In this document: in pieces, positions 36,559 through 45,635 of the stretch
Numbering within the stretch: the stretch's first letter is position 1
Layout: every line of letters begins with the position of its first letter
Assembly: GCF_900110875.1 (NCBI RefSeq)
Contig: NZ_FOFM01000001.1
Span: 682,001-746,000 of the forward strand
Origin: Pseudovibrio axinellae
GTDB taxonomy: Bacteria > Pseudomonadota > Alphaproteobacteria > Rhizobiales > Stappiaceae
Reading direction: 5' to 3'
DNA: 64,000 nucleotides
The notes under the pieces: generated by a model
Seen by the model: the letters and a program-made list of their open reading frames with translations, nothing else
Database searches by the model: none
Told to the model about the DNA's origin: nothing
Translations under genes and position numbers: made by a program

Positions 36559-37404
36559 TTAGGCACGTTCTTTCGCACGGCCTGCGATTACGTAGACTGT
36601 AGCAGCAAAGATGGTAATTGCTACAAAGAGAACACCGATGACATTGATGACAGGGGAGATGCCAAAGCGCATACGTGCACCGATTTCTGTCACAAGGGTC
36701 CAGCTAGGGCCAATCGCGAAGAAAGTGGTGTTGTAGTTCTCAATGGATTGCAGAAGAGCAATTGCTGCTGCTGTCATGATCGTTGGCATCAAAAACGGCA
36801 GTGTAACCCTTCTGAACACGAAGAATGAGGAGGCGCCCAGATCCAGAGCGGCTTCTTCCAATACCAGATCCTGACGCTGCAAACGGGCCATAAACATCAG
36901 CATGCAGTAGGAGGCGATGAAGCTGGACTGCGCTATTGTTGCGGTGAGGAGCCCGGCTTGCACACCCAGTGCATCACGCCAGAAGATCATCGTGGTTGCA
37001 CCCAGCACGATCCCCGGTGTGAGGATTGGAGATACCAGCACGGTATAAAGCAGCGTTGTTCCTTTGGACTGCAGACGTGTAAGCAACAACGCCCCAGCAA
37101 GGCCCAACGGGATCGATGTCACAATCACGCCACCTGCAATCAGCAGGGAATGCCCAAGCCCACTGATCAAGCGCTCTTCATGGAGCAGTTGCTCAAACCA
37201 TTTGAACGTAAAGCCTTGCCAATCTGTCACTGACGGTGTTGGCGAGGCGTTGAACGCGGCAACCACCATGAAGATCATTGGTAGGAACATGTAGGCAAAG
37301 AAAAGTAGCAGATAGCCGTTCAGGACTGCACCTGACCAATCTATCGGGTTTCTTTTCGGGCTCGCAACAGCTCCGTTTTGTCTATCAAGAGTTGTTGTGG
37401 TCAT
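36559..37404 (-). CDS. polyamine-type ABC transporter permease (PotC-like)
   Basis: The 281-residue permease has six membrane helices and the transporter loop LEEAALDLGASSFFVFRRVTLP (about 171-192). It matches the second permease of spermidine/putrescine importers, encoded last in the operon. Its start overlaps the stop of the PotB-like gene by four bases. The substrate is inferred from the family; related PotABCD-like systems also import other amines or GABA. Confidence 0.9.
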   Translation of the reverse strand: MTTTTLDRQNGAVASPKRNPIDWSGAVLNGYLLLFFAYMFLPMIFMVVAAFNASPTPSVTDWQGFTFKWFEQLLHEERLISGLGHSLLIAGGVIVTSIPLGLAGALLLTRLQSKGTTLLYTVLVSPILTPGIVLGATTMIFWRDALGVQAGLLTATIAQSSFIASYCMLMFMARLQRQDLVLEEAALDLGASSFFVFRRVTLPFLMPTIMTAAAIALLQSIENYNTTFFAIGPSWTLVTEIGARMRFGISPVINVIGVLFVAITIFAATVYVIAGRAKERA

Positions 37405-38636
37405 TTTGCAATGTCCCGAATTCCAACGCGGAAAACCGCCATATTAAAGAGAATGAAGACAACACAAGCGAGCAACAATGTGAGCGAGTAAGCTGCCCCC
37501 TGGTTCCAGCTGTCTGCCTCAAAGAAGCGGCGGTAGATGACCTGACTGAACCAGTCTGGATGCAGGCCGCGGCCCACAATTTCCGGCACTGCAATCGAAC
37601 CAGCGGAGAGCATGAAGGTCATGATCGCGCCGACGGCGATGCCCGGTTTGGCATGAGGGAGTACAACTCTCCAATGAATACGGAAGGTTGAGGCTCCCAA
37701 ATCTTTTGCCGCTTCAATCTGGTTTTTGTCCAGCGTATCAATCGTGTTGTAAATCGGGAAAACCATAAACAACACGTAGGCGTAAACCATCACGGTAAAC
37801 ACTGCACCATTGGAGGCGACAAAGCGGAAGCCTTCGCCCACCTGCAAATCAATGATGCCGAACATATCCAAAACAGCGTTAAGGACGCCATTTTTTTCCA
37901 AGATCATTACCCAGGCAAAAATGCGCAGCAGCTCGTTAATTGCATAAGGGATCAGCAGGCCCAGCATCAAGATCGCGATCTTGTTCTTGCTGGTTGCCGT
38001 GGCAACCGCGTAGGCCACCGGATAGCATAGCGCAAACGCCATGACCGTCACACACAGTGCATAGATCATGGTTGAGAGGAAGACCTGGAGATGCACAGAA
38101 CTCATTTCTGTGAAATTCTTCAAGGAGTACGATGTATCCAGACCGACGGTATCGGTGGAGGCCTTCTCCTTGGCTTCCAGCGTCACAATTTTTGCTTCCA
38201 GCTCACTCTTTTTTGCAATCAGAGGAGCTTCATCTGCTTCAATCTGCGCAGCGGTTCGGTTGGAGCTGCCAGAAGCAGAAGGTGCCGCGAATGGATCGAG
38301 CATATTTACGCCTTGCGAAGGCGTTGGAGCTGGTGTCGCGAATGGATCGAGCGCAGAAACACTTTCCTGCTGGCTCGCAGCCGAACCACCAGAGCTGAGC
38401 GCTTCTTTTTCTGCCCTTAGATCGTCCAGACTGGTGCTGATCTGGAAGACCTCTTGGTAGGCGCGGTCAATTTCCAATGACAATGTTGCAGCTGCGCCGC
38501 CTCTGTCTTCGTAGGTAAACGCACGGTCCACCATCGAAATTTGTGGCAACACAATCAAAGCAGCGATCCACACCACTGTGAGGCCAACAAACAGCGCTGT
38601 TAGCCCTTTGCCGTAGCTTTTGATCAGACTATTCAC
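37401..38636 (-). CDS. polyamine-type ABC transporter permease (PotB-like) with inserted loop
   Basis: The 411-residue permease has the first membrane helix at about 13-34, a hydrophilic insert at about 45-170, and five further helices from about 182 on. The transporter loop EAAKDLGASTFRIHWRVVLPHA (about 300-321) is normal. The insert, in the periplasm by topology, has two short coiled coils around a Pro/Ser/Ala-rich middle with the repeat LDPFATP / LDPFAAP, 17 codons apart; the matching 15-bp DNA repeats are at 38286-38300 and 38337-38351. Typical PotB is under 320 residues. It overlaps the ATPase gene by eight bases. Confidence 0.88.
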   Translation of the reverse strand: MNSLIKSYGKGLTALFVGLTVVWIAALIVLPQISMVDRAFTYEDRGGAAATLSLEIDRAYQEVFQISTSLDDLRAEKEALSSGGSAASQQESVSALDPFATPAPTPSQGVNMLDPFAAPSASGSSNRTAAQIEADEAPLIAKKSELEAKIVTLEAKEKASTDTVGLDTSYSLKNFTEMSSVHLQVFLSTMIYALCVTVMAFALCYPVAYAVATATSKNKIAILMLGLLIPYAINELLRIFAWVMILEKNGVLNAVLDMFGIIDLQVGEGFRFVASNGAVFTVMVYAYVLFMVFPIYNTIDTLDKNQIEAAKDLGASTFRIHWRVVLPHAKPGIAVGAIMTFMLSAGSIAVPEIVGRGLHPDWFSQVIYRRFFEADSWNQGAAYSLTLLLACVVFILFNMAVFRVGIRDIAK

Positions 38637-39714
38637 TTGCCAGCTCTCCCGGACGCATCACAACAGCGTCCTGCGCAGCAAACCATAGCTTTTGCTCTGT
38701 ACCCAAAGACTGATGGGTCTGATCAACATTGGTGATATGAATTGCAATCGGATGTTCACCTGCACGCATATGCAAGTTCACAAACGGACCTTCCAGATCA
38801 CGGCGCTCAAGTGTTGCAGACAAGCTGTTTTGCTGACCTGGTTTTTCCTGAAGGGAAAGACGCTCAGGGCGTACAAAGAGAATAGCATCATCTCCCTGGT
38901 TCAAGCCCTGGGTATTTTGGCCAAGCATTTTGCCGAGCGGTGTTTCAAGGATCGCATAGCCGTTTTCTTTCGCAACGACCTTGCCCTTGAAGACGTTTTG
39001 CTCGCCAACAAAGCTGGCAACGAACGGAGTCGCCGGATTTGCATAAATTTCGTCGGAGTTGGCGACCTGCTCAACCACACCCTTATTCATGACCGCAACA
39101 CGGTCGGACATGGTCAATGCTTCGCCCTGATCGTGGGTGATGTAGATGAAGGTAACACCAGTTTTGCGCTGCAGTTCTTTAAGTTCTGCGCGCATGTGCT
39201 GACGTAGTTTCAGATCGAGTGCGGACAAAGGTTCATCCAGCAAAAGAACGGAAGGTTCCACTGCCAAAGCACGCGCAATCGCGACACGCTGGCGCTGACC
39301 ACCAGACAAGGCTGTTGGCAGTTTGTCACCATGACCGTCCAGTGCCACCAAAGACAACAGCTCCTGCGCTTTGTCTTGGCGTGCTTTTTTGCCAATACCA
39401 CGTGCTTCCAGACCGAATGCGATGTTATCGCGAACGCTCATGAGCGGGAACAATGCAAGATTTTGGAAAATCAACGCAGTTGGTCTGGCGTTTGCACGAA
39501 TACCAGACATGTCTTTATCGCCAATAATCACCCGGCCTTGCGAGGGGGACAAAAAGCCTGAGATCATGCGTAGGATGGTCGTTTTCCCGCAGCCTGAAGG
39601 GCCGAGGATAGAGAAAAACTCACCGGCATTGATTTTCAGATCAGTCGGCTGAACGGCCACAAAATCGCCAAATCTCATGGAGAGGTTTTCGAGAATTACA
39701 TCGTTACCACGCAT
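38629..39714 (-). CDS. polyamine-type ABC transporter ATP-binding protein (PotA-like)
   Basis: The protein of about 361 residues has Walker A GPSGCGKTT (about 38-46), signature LSGGQRQRVAIARALA and Walker B VLLLDEPLSALDLKLRQ, followed by a C-terminal TOBE domain (FVRPERLSL). ATP hydrolysis drives the two permeases encoded next. The frame is open from 39759, but ATG 39714 (MRGNDVIL) follows AAGGGA. A spacer of about 180 bp with two hairpins separates it from the binding-protein gene upstream. Confidence 0.92.
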   Translation of the reverse strand: MRGNDVILENLSMRFGDFVAVQPTDLKINAGEFFSILGPSGCGKTTILRMISGFLSPSQGRVIIGDKDMSGIRANARPTALIFQNLALFPLMSVRDNIAFGLEARGIGKKARQDKAQELLSLVALDGHGDKLPTALSGGQRQRVAIARALAVEPSVLLLDEPLSALDLKLRQHMRAELKELQRKTGVTFIYITHDQGEALTMSDRVAVMNKGVVEQVANSDEIYANPATPFVASFVGEQNVFKGKVVAKENGYAILETPLGKMLGQNTQGLNQGDDAILFVRPERLSLQEKPGQQNSLSATLERRDLEGPFVNLHMRAGEHPIAIHITNVDQTHQSLGTEQKLWFAAQDAVVMRPGELASE

Positions 39715-39809
39715 GTTGTCCCTTTTTTTTAAACACTGTTTTACGGGGGTGGAAACCATCTGTTTCCGAAGCGCCTGCCACTAGAGCATAAACGCTGTCC
39801 TCAATTCAC

Positions 39810-39835
39810 AAAAAAGGCGGCTGTTCTATCGCCGC
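39810..39835 (-). terminator. terminator between the PotD-like and PotA-like genes
   Basis: On the minus strand the arms GCGGC and GCCGC (with one extra G-C pair) enclose a nine-base loop and are followed by six T residues. It lies about 60 bp after the binding-protein stop, so it should reduce expression of the downstream ATPase and permeases relative to the binding protein. Confidence 0.8.
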
Positions 39836-39859
39836 TTGGATTTCGTGAGTTAATGTGCG

Positions 39860-39881
39860 AAGCGCGGCACAAGCCGCGCTT
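39860..39881. other. stable hairpin after the PotD-like gene
   Basis: Perfect arms AAGCGCGGC and GCCGCGCTT around an ACAA loop, 15 bp after the binding-protein stop. It has no T run and probably stabilises the 3' end of the binding-protein mRNA. Confidence 0.7.
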
Positions 39882-39895
39882 TACTGTCAACGCCT

Positions 39896-41020
39896 TTATG
39901 CGTTGGTGATACGATCCACGTATTCCTGACGCACTGTTGCAAACCAAGGCGTTTCAGACTGCCACCACCAAAGGTTGGCCAGATTGTCAGAGTTATAAAC
40001 TTCCATAAACTGCTTTTTGTAGGTTTCACCTGCATGGTTTGCAGCGCCTACAACGGCTGAGTTATAGCCGGTGTTTGCAGCGAACATGCCTGCCATCTCA
40101 GGGTCAAGCATTGCATTGATCAAAGCATAGCCTTGCTCAGTATTTTCTGCACCGCTTGGCATACCCATGGAATCCATCCAGGTCATGCCGCCTTCTTTTG
40201 GCATGCGGTACTTCCACTTTTCATCTTCACGGTTGAAGAGAAGACCTGTTGTATCCCATGTCTGACCAATGGAAGCGCCTGCCTGTTTGAAGGCATTTGT
40301 TGCTTCTGTCGCATTGTTCCAGAACGCAGCAATGTTTGATTTCTGCTCAATGATGAACTTTGCGACTTCATCCCAAACGCGTCGTGCGTCATCTTCAGTC
40401 TTGTAAACATCCAGCATGCGATCAGACTTGAGCTTGCCGATGGAGTCCAGGTACAGGCCTGTGCCCATAATTGCAGACTTCTGGCGGAACGCTGCCTTGC
40501 CTTTGGCTTCTGGTGTCCACAAGGAACCGAAAGAGACTTCGTCATCGGAAAGTGCGAAAACTGTGCTGTCAAAGGTGATCGCTTCTGTGCCCCAATCGAA
40601 TGGAAGCAGCATGCGCTTACCGCGGTAAGTTCCGCCGAGTTTAACACTGTCGCGCATCATGGACGGCACGATGGCATCAACCTTAAGCTTATTCTCGTCC
40701 AGTGGAGCCAGCAGGCCATCTGGGTAGTAGTTTGCACCATTGGTAATCGACGGGAAGATCACGTCAAAACCTTTGCCGCCAGCAGCCTTCAACTTCTGCT
40801 CAGCTTCATCATTTGAGCCAAAGGTCGACAGGTTGATCTTAATACCTGTATCGCCTTCGAACTTTTTGATCATGTTATCTTTAATGTAGTCGCCCCATGC
40901 GAAAACATTAACCTGACCAGAAGATGCCAGCGCATCAGAGGCCTTCAAAATTGCAGGAGCAGCAACAGCAGCTGATGCAGCAGCGGTGCCTTTCAGTACT
41001 GAACGACGAGAAATAGCCAT
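39896..41020 (-). CDS. polyamine-type periplasmic binding protein (PotD-like), Tat-exported
   Basis: The 374-residue protein begins with a twin-arginine signal (SRRSVLKGTAAASAAVAAPA, cleaved near ASDALA), so it is exported folded. The mature part is a family 1/PotD binding protein: VNVFAWGDYIKDNMIKKFEGDTGI (about 34-57), AKGKAAFRQK and the C-terminal WWWQSETPWFATVRQEYVDRI. It supplies polyamine-like substrates to the PotABC-like membrane complex encoded downstream. The exact ligand cannot be told from sequence. Confidence 0.92.
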   Translation of the reverse strand: MAISRRSVLKGTAAASAAVAAPAILKASDALASSGQVNVFAWGDYIKDNMIKKFEGDTGIKINLSTFGSNDEAEQKLKAAGGKGFDVIFPSITNGANYYPDGLLAPLDENKLKVDAIVPSMMRDSVKLGGTYRGKRMLLPFDWGTEAITFDSTVFALSDDEVSFGSLWTPEAKGKAAFRQKSAIMGTGLYLDSIGKLKSDRMLDVYKTEDDARRVWDEVAKFIIEQKSNIAAFWNNATEATNAFKQAGASIGQTWDTTGLLFNREDEKWKYRMPKEGGMTWMDSMGMPSGAENTEQGYALINAMLDPEMAGMFAANTGYNSAVVGAANHAGETYKKQFMEVYNSDNLANLWWWQSETPWFATVRQEYVDRITNA

Positions 41021-41262
41021 TAATTAAGCCCTCAAGAGACAAAGAATTATCACCAGTAACCACGGCACAGAATAACGATCGGCGCCCATAGTTCCATCTA
41101 GCAGGCAGCTAACTGCAACCTATGACAGACCCATGACAGTTTACGCAAATAAACTAGATCAAATTAGCCTATTATTAGAGAGCTACGCAATATTACATTA
41201 GTAAAACTACTAGTTAAATTACAAAATACATATATTTCAATAACTTAAACCTACATTAAAAT

Positions 41263-41290
41263 AAAAAAGAGTGCCAGCTACGGGCACTCT
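41263..41290 (-). terminator. intrinsic terminator of the metal-transporter operon
   Basis: On the minus strand the arms GAGTGCC and GGCACTC enclose a seven-base loop and are followed by six T residues, starting 26 bp after the last permease gene. Confidence 0.93.
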
Positions 41291-41315
41291 CTTCATTTCT
41301 TGCTCTTTTCATTCG

Positions 41316-42257
41316 TTAGATATTGGCATGCACTTTCTGTCGGCGACGCCTCATAACAACACCATACTGCGGTGCAAAGAGCATGGCCAGAACTTGCTGT
41401 AAGCCAGCGACCACTGCAATCATACCAGCTGCTGACACCGAGATTTCGTAGCCAAGAAGGCCTGGACCGAAGGCCGCCAGAAGATAACCAAAGAGCCCTG
41501 CCGACAAAGATGCTATTCCTGAAATGAAAAGCTGGACTTTGAGATTATCCGTCAGCAAACGAGCCGTTGCAGCGGGGCAGATGAACATGGCAATCACCAG
41601 GATTGAGCCAACGGCACTAAATGCAGCGACGGCCGCAATCGCCACCATAACAATCAACGAGAGGCCGAGCCATTTTGGCGAGAAACCCAGGCTTGCTGAG
41701 AGCAACGGATCAAAACTGGAGATTTTCAGCTCTTTAAAGAACAGCATAATGAACGCGATAACCAGCAGGTTGACTACAAACAACTGCTTGATGCTTTCTG
41801 GCAGGGTTGCAAGAACTTCTAGGTTCCAAAGATCTGAAAGCGTATAAGCATCAAGCCAGATCGCGCTTTCCAGATTACCGTAAAGTGCGTGCTCTACATC
41901 CAGATGCACACCTGCTGTGCCGCTTTGCTCAAGAACAACAACGCCAGCTGCAAACATGGTTGTAAAGACAACACCCATGGCCGCACCGGGCTCTACATTG
42001 CCAACACGACGGATCAACTCAATCAGCAGCACTGCAAAGATAGCGGCAGCCCCTGCCCCGATCATCATAGGCCAGGAGCCTGTCTCATGGGAAAATAGGA
42101 ACCCCAGGACGATCCCAGGCAGAACAACGTGAGAGATCGCATCTCCCATGAGGGCCTGTTTTCGCAAAACAAGGAAGTTGCCAAGCAGGCCACATGCGAG
42201 TGCGGCGAGAGAGCCAAGCAGGATACTTGGAAGGTCAAACTGAAGGAAAATGTCCAT
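41316..42257 (-). CDS. manganese/zinc ABC transporter permease (TroD-like)
   Basis: The 313-residue membrane protein has eight or nine hydrophobic segments of the ABC-3 type (ZnuB/TroD/SitD). It includes the segment RKQALMGDAISHVVLPGIVLG (about 32-52), which contacts the ATPase. It ends the four-gene operon. Its start shares one base with the TroC-like stop (TAATG), so translation is coupled. Confidence 0.92.
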   Translation of the reverse strand: MDIFLQFDLPSILLGSLAALACGLLGNFLVLRKQALMGDAISHVVLPGIVLGFLFSHETGSWPMMIGAGAAAIFAVLLIELIRRVGNVEPGAAMGVVFTTMFAAGVVVLEQSGTAGVHLDVEHALYGNLESAIWLDAYTLSDLWNLEVLATLPESIKQLFVVNLLVIAFIMLFFKELKISSFDPLLSASLGFSPKWLGLSLIVMVAIAAVAAFSAVGSILVIAMFICPAATARLLTDNLKVQLFISGIASLSAGLFGYLLAAFGPGLLGYEISVSAAGMIAVVAGLQQVLAMLFAPQYGVVMRRRRQKVHANI

Positions 42258-43492
42258 TAGATCGCTCCTCCCTTCGGTGTTTCAGTTGAAACTACTAGAT
42301 GAGGGCACAATTCATCCTCAAGGACTTTAACTGTGTCAGCGGGCAGCACCTGCCCAATCGGCTTTAACGACCAATCTGCCAATGCGTGCGATTCTTCAGG
42401 ATATATTTCGCGGTAGAGATTCCAGAGCTTCTGGTCCCGTTCGATCAAGCGGGCCTCAGACTGACCTTTGAAAGTTGGCTGTCCGTCACCGCTCATGAAC
42501 CCACCTTTGCGCAGGATTGAACGTGTCAGTGGCTCCAGAACCGGCTCATTGTGAGCAATGGCAAGCAGGCCCTGACGCAAATGTACTATGCGTTGGAAGC
42601 GGTAATGTTTAAGAGCAGCTGCCAGTATTCCCCTGACAGGTGAGATCAACAGCGAGACCACGAAGAAGCTGAAGAGCACCAGAACAATCAAGCCACCCGT
42701 TGGCATGTTGGGCGCACTTGCAGAAATAGCGGCGCCGATAAAGCTGCCGGAAGCACCAATACCTGCCGCAATAGCCACCAGAACCGGCACACGATCTGTC
42801 CAGAAGCGTGCAGCAACAGGCGGGATGATTGCAAGGGCGATGATGAGCACAAGTCCCACAGTCTTCAAGCCGATCACCACAACGCCCAGCAAAAGGAGCA
42901 GGAGCGTGCGATCCAGCCAGCGCACGTTGTACCCACTAGCAGCGGCAAAATCCTCATCAAAGCAGAGCAATGAGAATTCTTTCATGCGTAAGACAACAGC
43001 CAGACCGACAAGCCCAGCGGCAAGCGCGATGGTCATTGCTTCAGACTTCAACATGCCTGAAGTTGCCCCCAGCAGGAAGCCTTCCAGACCGGCCTGCCCT
43101 GCAATCGACATGGACTGGATGACTGTTAGGAGAACCATGCCCACCGCAAAGAACGTAGAGAGCACGGTACCGATGGCGGCATCTTCTGTCAGGCGGGTGT
43201 GGGTTTTGATCCAGTCAACAGCCAGTACACCAATGCCAGCTGACAGAGCTGCGCCAAAGAGCAACACTGGCAAAGAGCGCCCACTGTCGAAGTATGTTTG
43301 CGCTATGATAAACGCCAGCGCAACGCCTGGAAGCGTTGCGTGACTGATCGCATCAGAGACCAATGTCCGCTTTCTGAGAAGCACAAACACGCCGATTGCA
43401 CCGCTAGCAGCACCAAGAAGGGCTGCACCAACGCAAACAAGGGCCGTATTGTAGCCTGCAGACATAGTAAGAGCGGCAAAGAACTGTTCCAT
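42257..43492 (-). CDS. manganese/zinc ABC transporter permease (TroC-like) with winged-helix-like tail
   Basis: The 411-residue protein has an ABC-3 membrane domain in its first 280 residues, with the coupling segment RKRTLVSDAISHATLPGVALA (about 40-60). A soluble C-terminal region of about 130 residues follows. It resembles the winged-helix domain of DtxR/MntR-type regulators (PLTRSILRKGGFMSG, then ARLIERDQKLWNLYREIY). Long TroC/MntC permeases with such tails are known, for example in Bacillus MntC. It lies nine bases after the ATPase gene. Confidence 0.9.
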   Translation of the reverse strand: MEQFFAALTMSAGYNTALVCVGAALLGAASGAIGVFVLLRKRTLVSDAISHATLPGVALAFIIAQTYFDSGRSLPVLLFGAALSAGIGVLAVDWIKTHTRLTEDAAIGTVLSTFFAVGMVLLTVIQSMSIAGQAGLEGFLLGATSGMLKSEAMTIALAAGLVGLAVVLRMKEFSLLCFDEDFAAASGYNVRWLDRTLLLLLLGVVVIGLKTVGLVLIIALAIIPPVAARFWTDRVPVLVAIAAGIGASGSFIGAAISASAPNMPTGGLIVLVLFSFFVVSLLISPVRGILAAALKHYRFQRIVHLRQGLLAIAHNEPVLEPLTRSILRKGGFMSGDGQPTFKGQSEARLIERDQKLWNLYREIYPEESHALADWSLKPIGQVLPADTVKVLEDELCPHLVVSTETPKGGAI

Positions 43493-43501
43493 GACTTTGC
43501 C

Positions 43502-44326
43502 TTACGCGCCTGAAGCTTGCGATAAGCCGTCGAGCTGGGTGCTTGCCAAGCGTCCACCATAGGCCTTTTGCAGGTTTTCTGAGGTGAACGTGGTTTCAAC
43601 CGGCCCATCTGCGATGTGCTGCCCGTTGAGCAGCAAAATGTGGGAGTAGTAATCGCGCACAGTTTCCAGATCGTGGTGCACGACAAGCACGGTCTTGCCA
43701 TCAGCGACAAGCTTGCGCAGCACCATCACGATGGCCTTTTCAGTTGCTGCATCAACGCCAGCAAAGGGCTCATCCATCAGGTACATTTCAGCATCCTGTG
43801 CCAATGCGCGAGCCAGGAAAACACGCTGCTGCTGACCACCAGACAGCTGACCAATTTGACGGTTGGCAAAGTCCTGCATACCAACAGACTTTAAACAATT
43901 CAGCGCTGTTTCGCGGTGTTTGCGTGATGGCCAGCGAAACCAGCCGATTTGGCCGTAAAGGCCCATCAGGACAACATCAATCGCGGTTGCCGGAAAGTCC
44001 CAGTCTACGGCGGAGCGCTGTGGGACATACGCAATGTTCTTTAGTGCTTTCTTGATTGGCGCGCCAAATACTTTGGTTTCGCCAGAAAGTTTGGGGATCA
44101 AGCCCAACGCGGCTTTGAGGAAGGTGGACTTGCCAGCTCCGTTTGGACCGATAATTGCTGTTAGGCACCCCTTGGGTGCGCTATAGGATACGCCCCAAAG
44201 AACCGGTTTATGGTGGTAGGCCACTGTGAGGCCCTGAACGGCGAAGGGGTGGTCTTGTGCATTGATGCTTTCCGGCGCGTTTGTATCATGCAGCAATTGC
44301 AGGTCCGGGGTCTTTAGCTTTTGCAT
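43502..44326 (-). CDS. manganese/zinc ABC transporter ATP-binding protein (TroB-like)
   Basis: The protein of about 274 residues has Walker A GPNGAGKST, signature [16 protein letters not shown] and Walker B MYLMDEPFAGVD, with the FP-rich segment DWDFPATAIDVVLMG typical of metal-type ATPases (MntB, SitB, ZnuC). The frame is open from 44389, which would overlap the binding-protein gene by 62 bp. ATG 44326 lies one base after that gene's stop and has an AGGACA site, so I chose it. It powers the two permeases. Confidence 0.93.
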   Translation of the reverse strand: MQKLKTPDLQLLHDTNAPESINAQDHPFAVQGLTVAYHHKPVLWGVSYSAPKGCLTAIIGPNGAGKSTFLKAALGLIPKLSGETKVFGAPIKKALKNIAYVPQRSAVDWDFPATAIDVVLMGLYGQIGWFRWPSRKHRETALNCLKSVGMQDFANRQIGQLSGGQQQRVFLARALAQDAEMYLMDEPFAGVDAATEKAIVMVLRKLVADGKTVLVVHHDLETVRDYYSHILLLNGQHIADGPVETTFTSENLQKAYGGRLASTQLDGLSQASGA

Positions 44327-44327
44327 T

Positions 44328-45299
44328 TTAGTGTCCTGCTCCCAGTTTACCTTGCATGCCCCGAAGAGGAGCTTCGCCGCCAAGTGCACGGGCGATTGAT
44401 GTCATGTTGTGATCAATCATGCCTATATACGTGCCTTCGTATGTATTGGACTGCCCCATTGCATCTGAGAACAGCTCTGCGCCAACGTCAACCGCGTGAC
44501 CTTTGGCTGCTGCGCCTTCTACCAGCGCACGCACATTGCGCTCAGATACTGAAGACTCGACAAACACTGCTGTTACTTTCCGGTCAACAAGAAGGTCAAC
44601 GAGCATTTCAATTCTCTGCAGGCCAGCCTCAGAGTTGGTCGAAATGCCCTGAATACCAACTACGTCCAGGTCAAAATCACGTCCGAGATACGTAAATGCA
44701 TCATGGGCCGTTACCAAAACCCTACGATCTTTGGGCACAGTTTTAAGGATCTTTGCACCGTAGTCGGCCAGTTCTTGAATTTCGGCGAGGTAAGCTTTGG
44801 CGTTATCGCGATAGTCCTGCTCATTTTCAGGGTCCATAGAGATGAATGCGTCAGTGACAGAAGCAACCGCCCCCTGCCAGAGACTTGGACTCATCCAGAC
44901 ATGAGGGTCATAACGCCCGGTGTAGGCGGTAGAGCCTTCTAGCTTTTCGCTCTCAATTGTCTCACCAATAAAGAAAACGGGCTTGCGCTTTTGTAACTTC
45001 AGCAGCAGGTCTTCCATCTGCGCTTCCAGAAACAACCCATTCGCAAAAATTGCATCCGCACGCCCCATTTTCACAACATCGGAGCGTGTCTGGCGATAGG
45101 AGTGTGGATCAATGCCGGTTCCCATCAGGGCTTCAACCTTTACATGATCTCCCCCAATTGCACTTGCTGCATCGGCAACCATACCAACTGTTGCGACTGC
45201 ATTAATTGGAGCTTTCGCCTGAGCTGCTGACAGGCTCGACAAGCCTGCCAAAGTCATAACTGTTACTGCAAATATCAGGGCTTTAACAAAACGCATTAC
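44328..45299 (-). CDS. manganese/zinc-binding periplasmic protein (TroA-like)
   Basis: The 323-residue protein has a signal peptide (MRFVKALIFAVTVMTLAGLS, cleaved near AQA) and the cluster A-1 fold. Likely metal ligands are the His in GTGIDPHSYRQT (near 66), the His in DPHVWMSP (near 131), the His in VTAHDAFTYLG (near 197) and an acid near ELFSDAMG (about 277). The His-His-His-Asp set is the TroA/ZnuA type, binding zinc or manganese; manganese-specific PsaA uses Glu in place of the third His. The linker lacks the His-rich loop of ZnuA. Two permease genes favour the Tro/Sit layout. Confidence 0.92.
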   Translation of the reverse strand, partial: VMRFVKALIFAVTVMTLAGLSSLSAAQAKAPINAVATVGMVADAASAIGGDHVKVEALMGTGIDPHSYRQTRSDVVKMGRADAIFANGLFLEAQMEDLLLKLQKRKPVFFIGETIESEKLEGSTAYTGRYDPHVWMSPSLWQGAVASVTDAFISMDPENEQDYRDNAKAYLAEIQELADYGAKILKTVPKDRRVLVTAHDAFTYLGRDFDLDVVGIQGISTNSEAGLQRIEMLVDLLVDRKVTAVFVESSVSERNVRALVEGAAAKGHAVDVGAELFSDAMGQSNTYEGTYIGMIDHNMTSIARALGGEAPLRGMQGKLGAGH

Positions 45300-45465
45300 A
45301 TCCAACTTTCTAACGGCACTTGAAAGGCCCTTCAGACTCACCCTCTTCGCAACTCCCTACCTGGAACCGCGTCCGGTTTTGCCCCTCTATCTTCGCCTTT
45401 TAGCAGTTTAAATAAAGATACCATCTGGTAGTTTGTTCGCATCCTAATTCCTTAATCATTATATT

Positions 45466-45486
45466 TGCAACTCATTCTTAGTTGCA
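45466..45486. promoter_or_regulatory. Fur/Mur-like palindrome upstream of the troA-like gene
   Basis: The 21-bp element TGCAACTCATTCTTAGTTGCA has perfect 7-bp arms around a 7-bp centre. The TGCA-ended symmetry and the position, about 170 bp before the metal-binding-protein gene, fit an operator for a Fur-family metal repressor such as Mur. The hydrolase gene starts 150 bp on the other side and could share it. Confidence 0.5.
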
Positions 45487-45635
45487 TTCAAACTCAACTC
45501 TTTGAAAATCGCTAGGCTCATCCATCTCAGCTCCGAGCTTCCAAGTGAACAGAAAGTTGACTATAAATCGGGGTTTGTTGCCATTGCCTCTTATTTGCCA
45601 AAGGCTTATTTATAGTGCAACGGGAGGGATCCAAG

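Noticed and set aside
42705-43343. 212-codon plus-strand open frame
   Set aside because: It lies wholly antisense to the TroC-like permease gene; its product is rich in Ser, Thr, Arg and Pro without any domain, as expected of a mirror frame.
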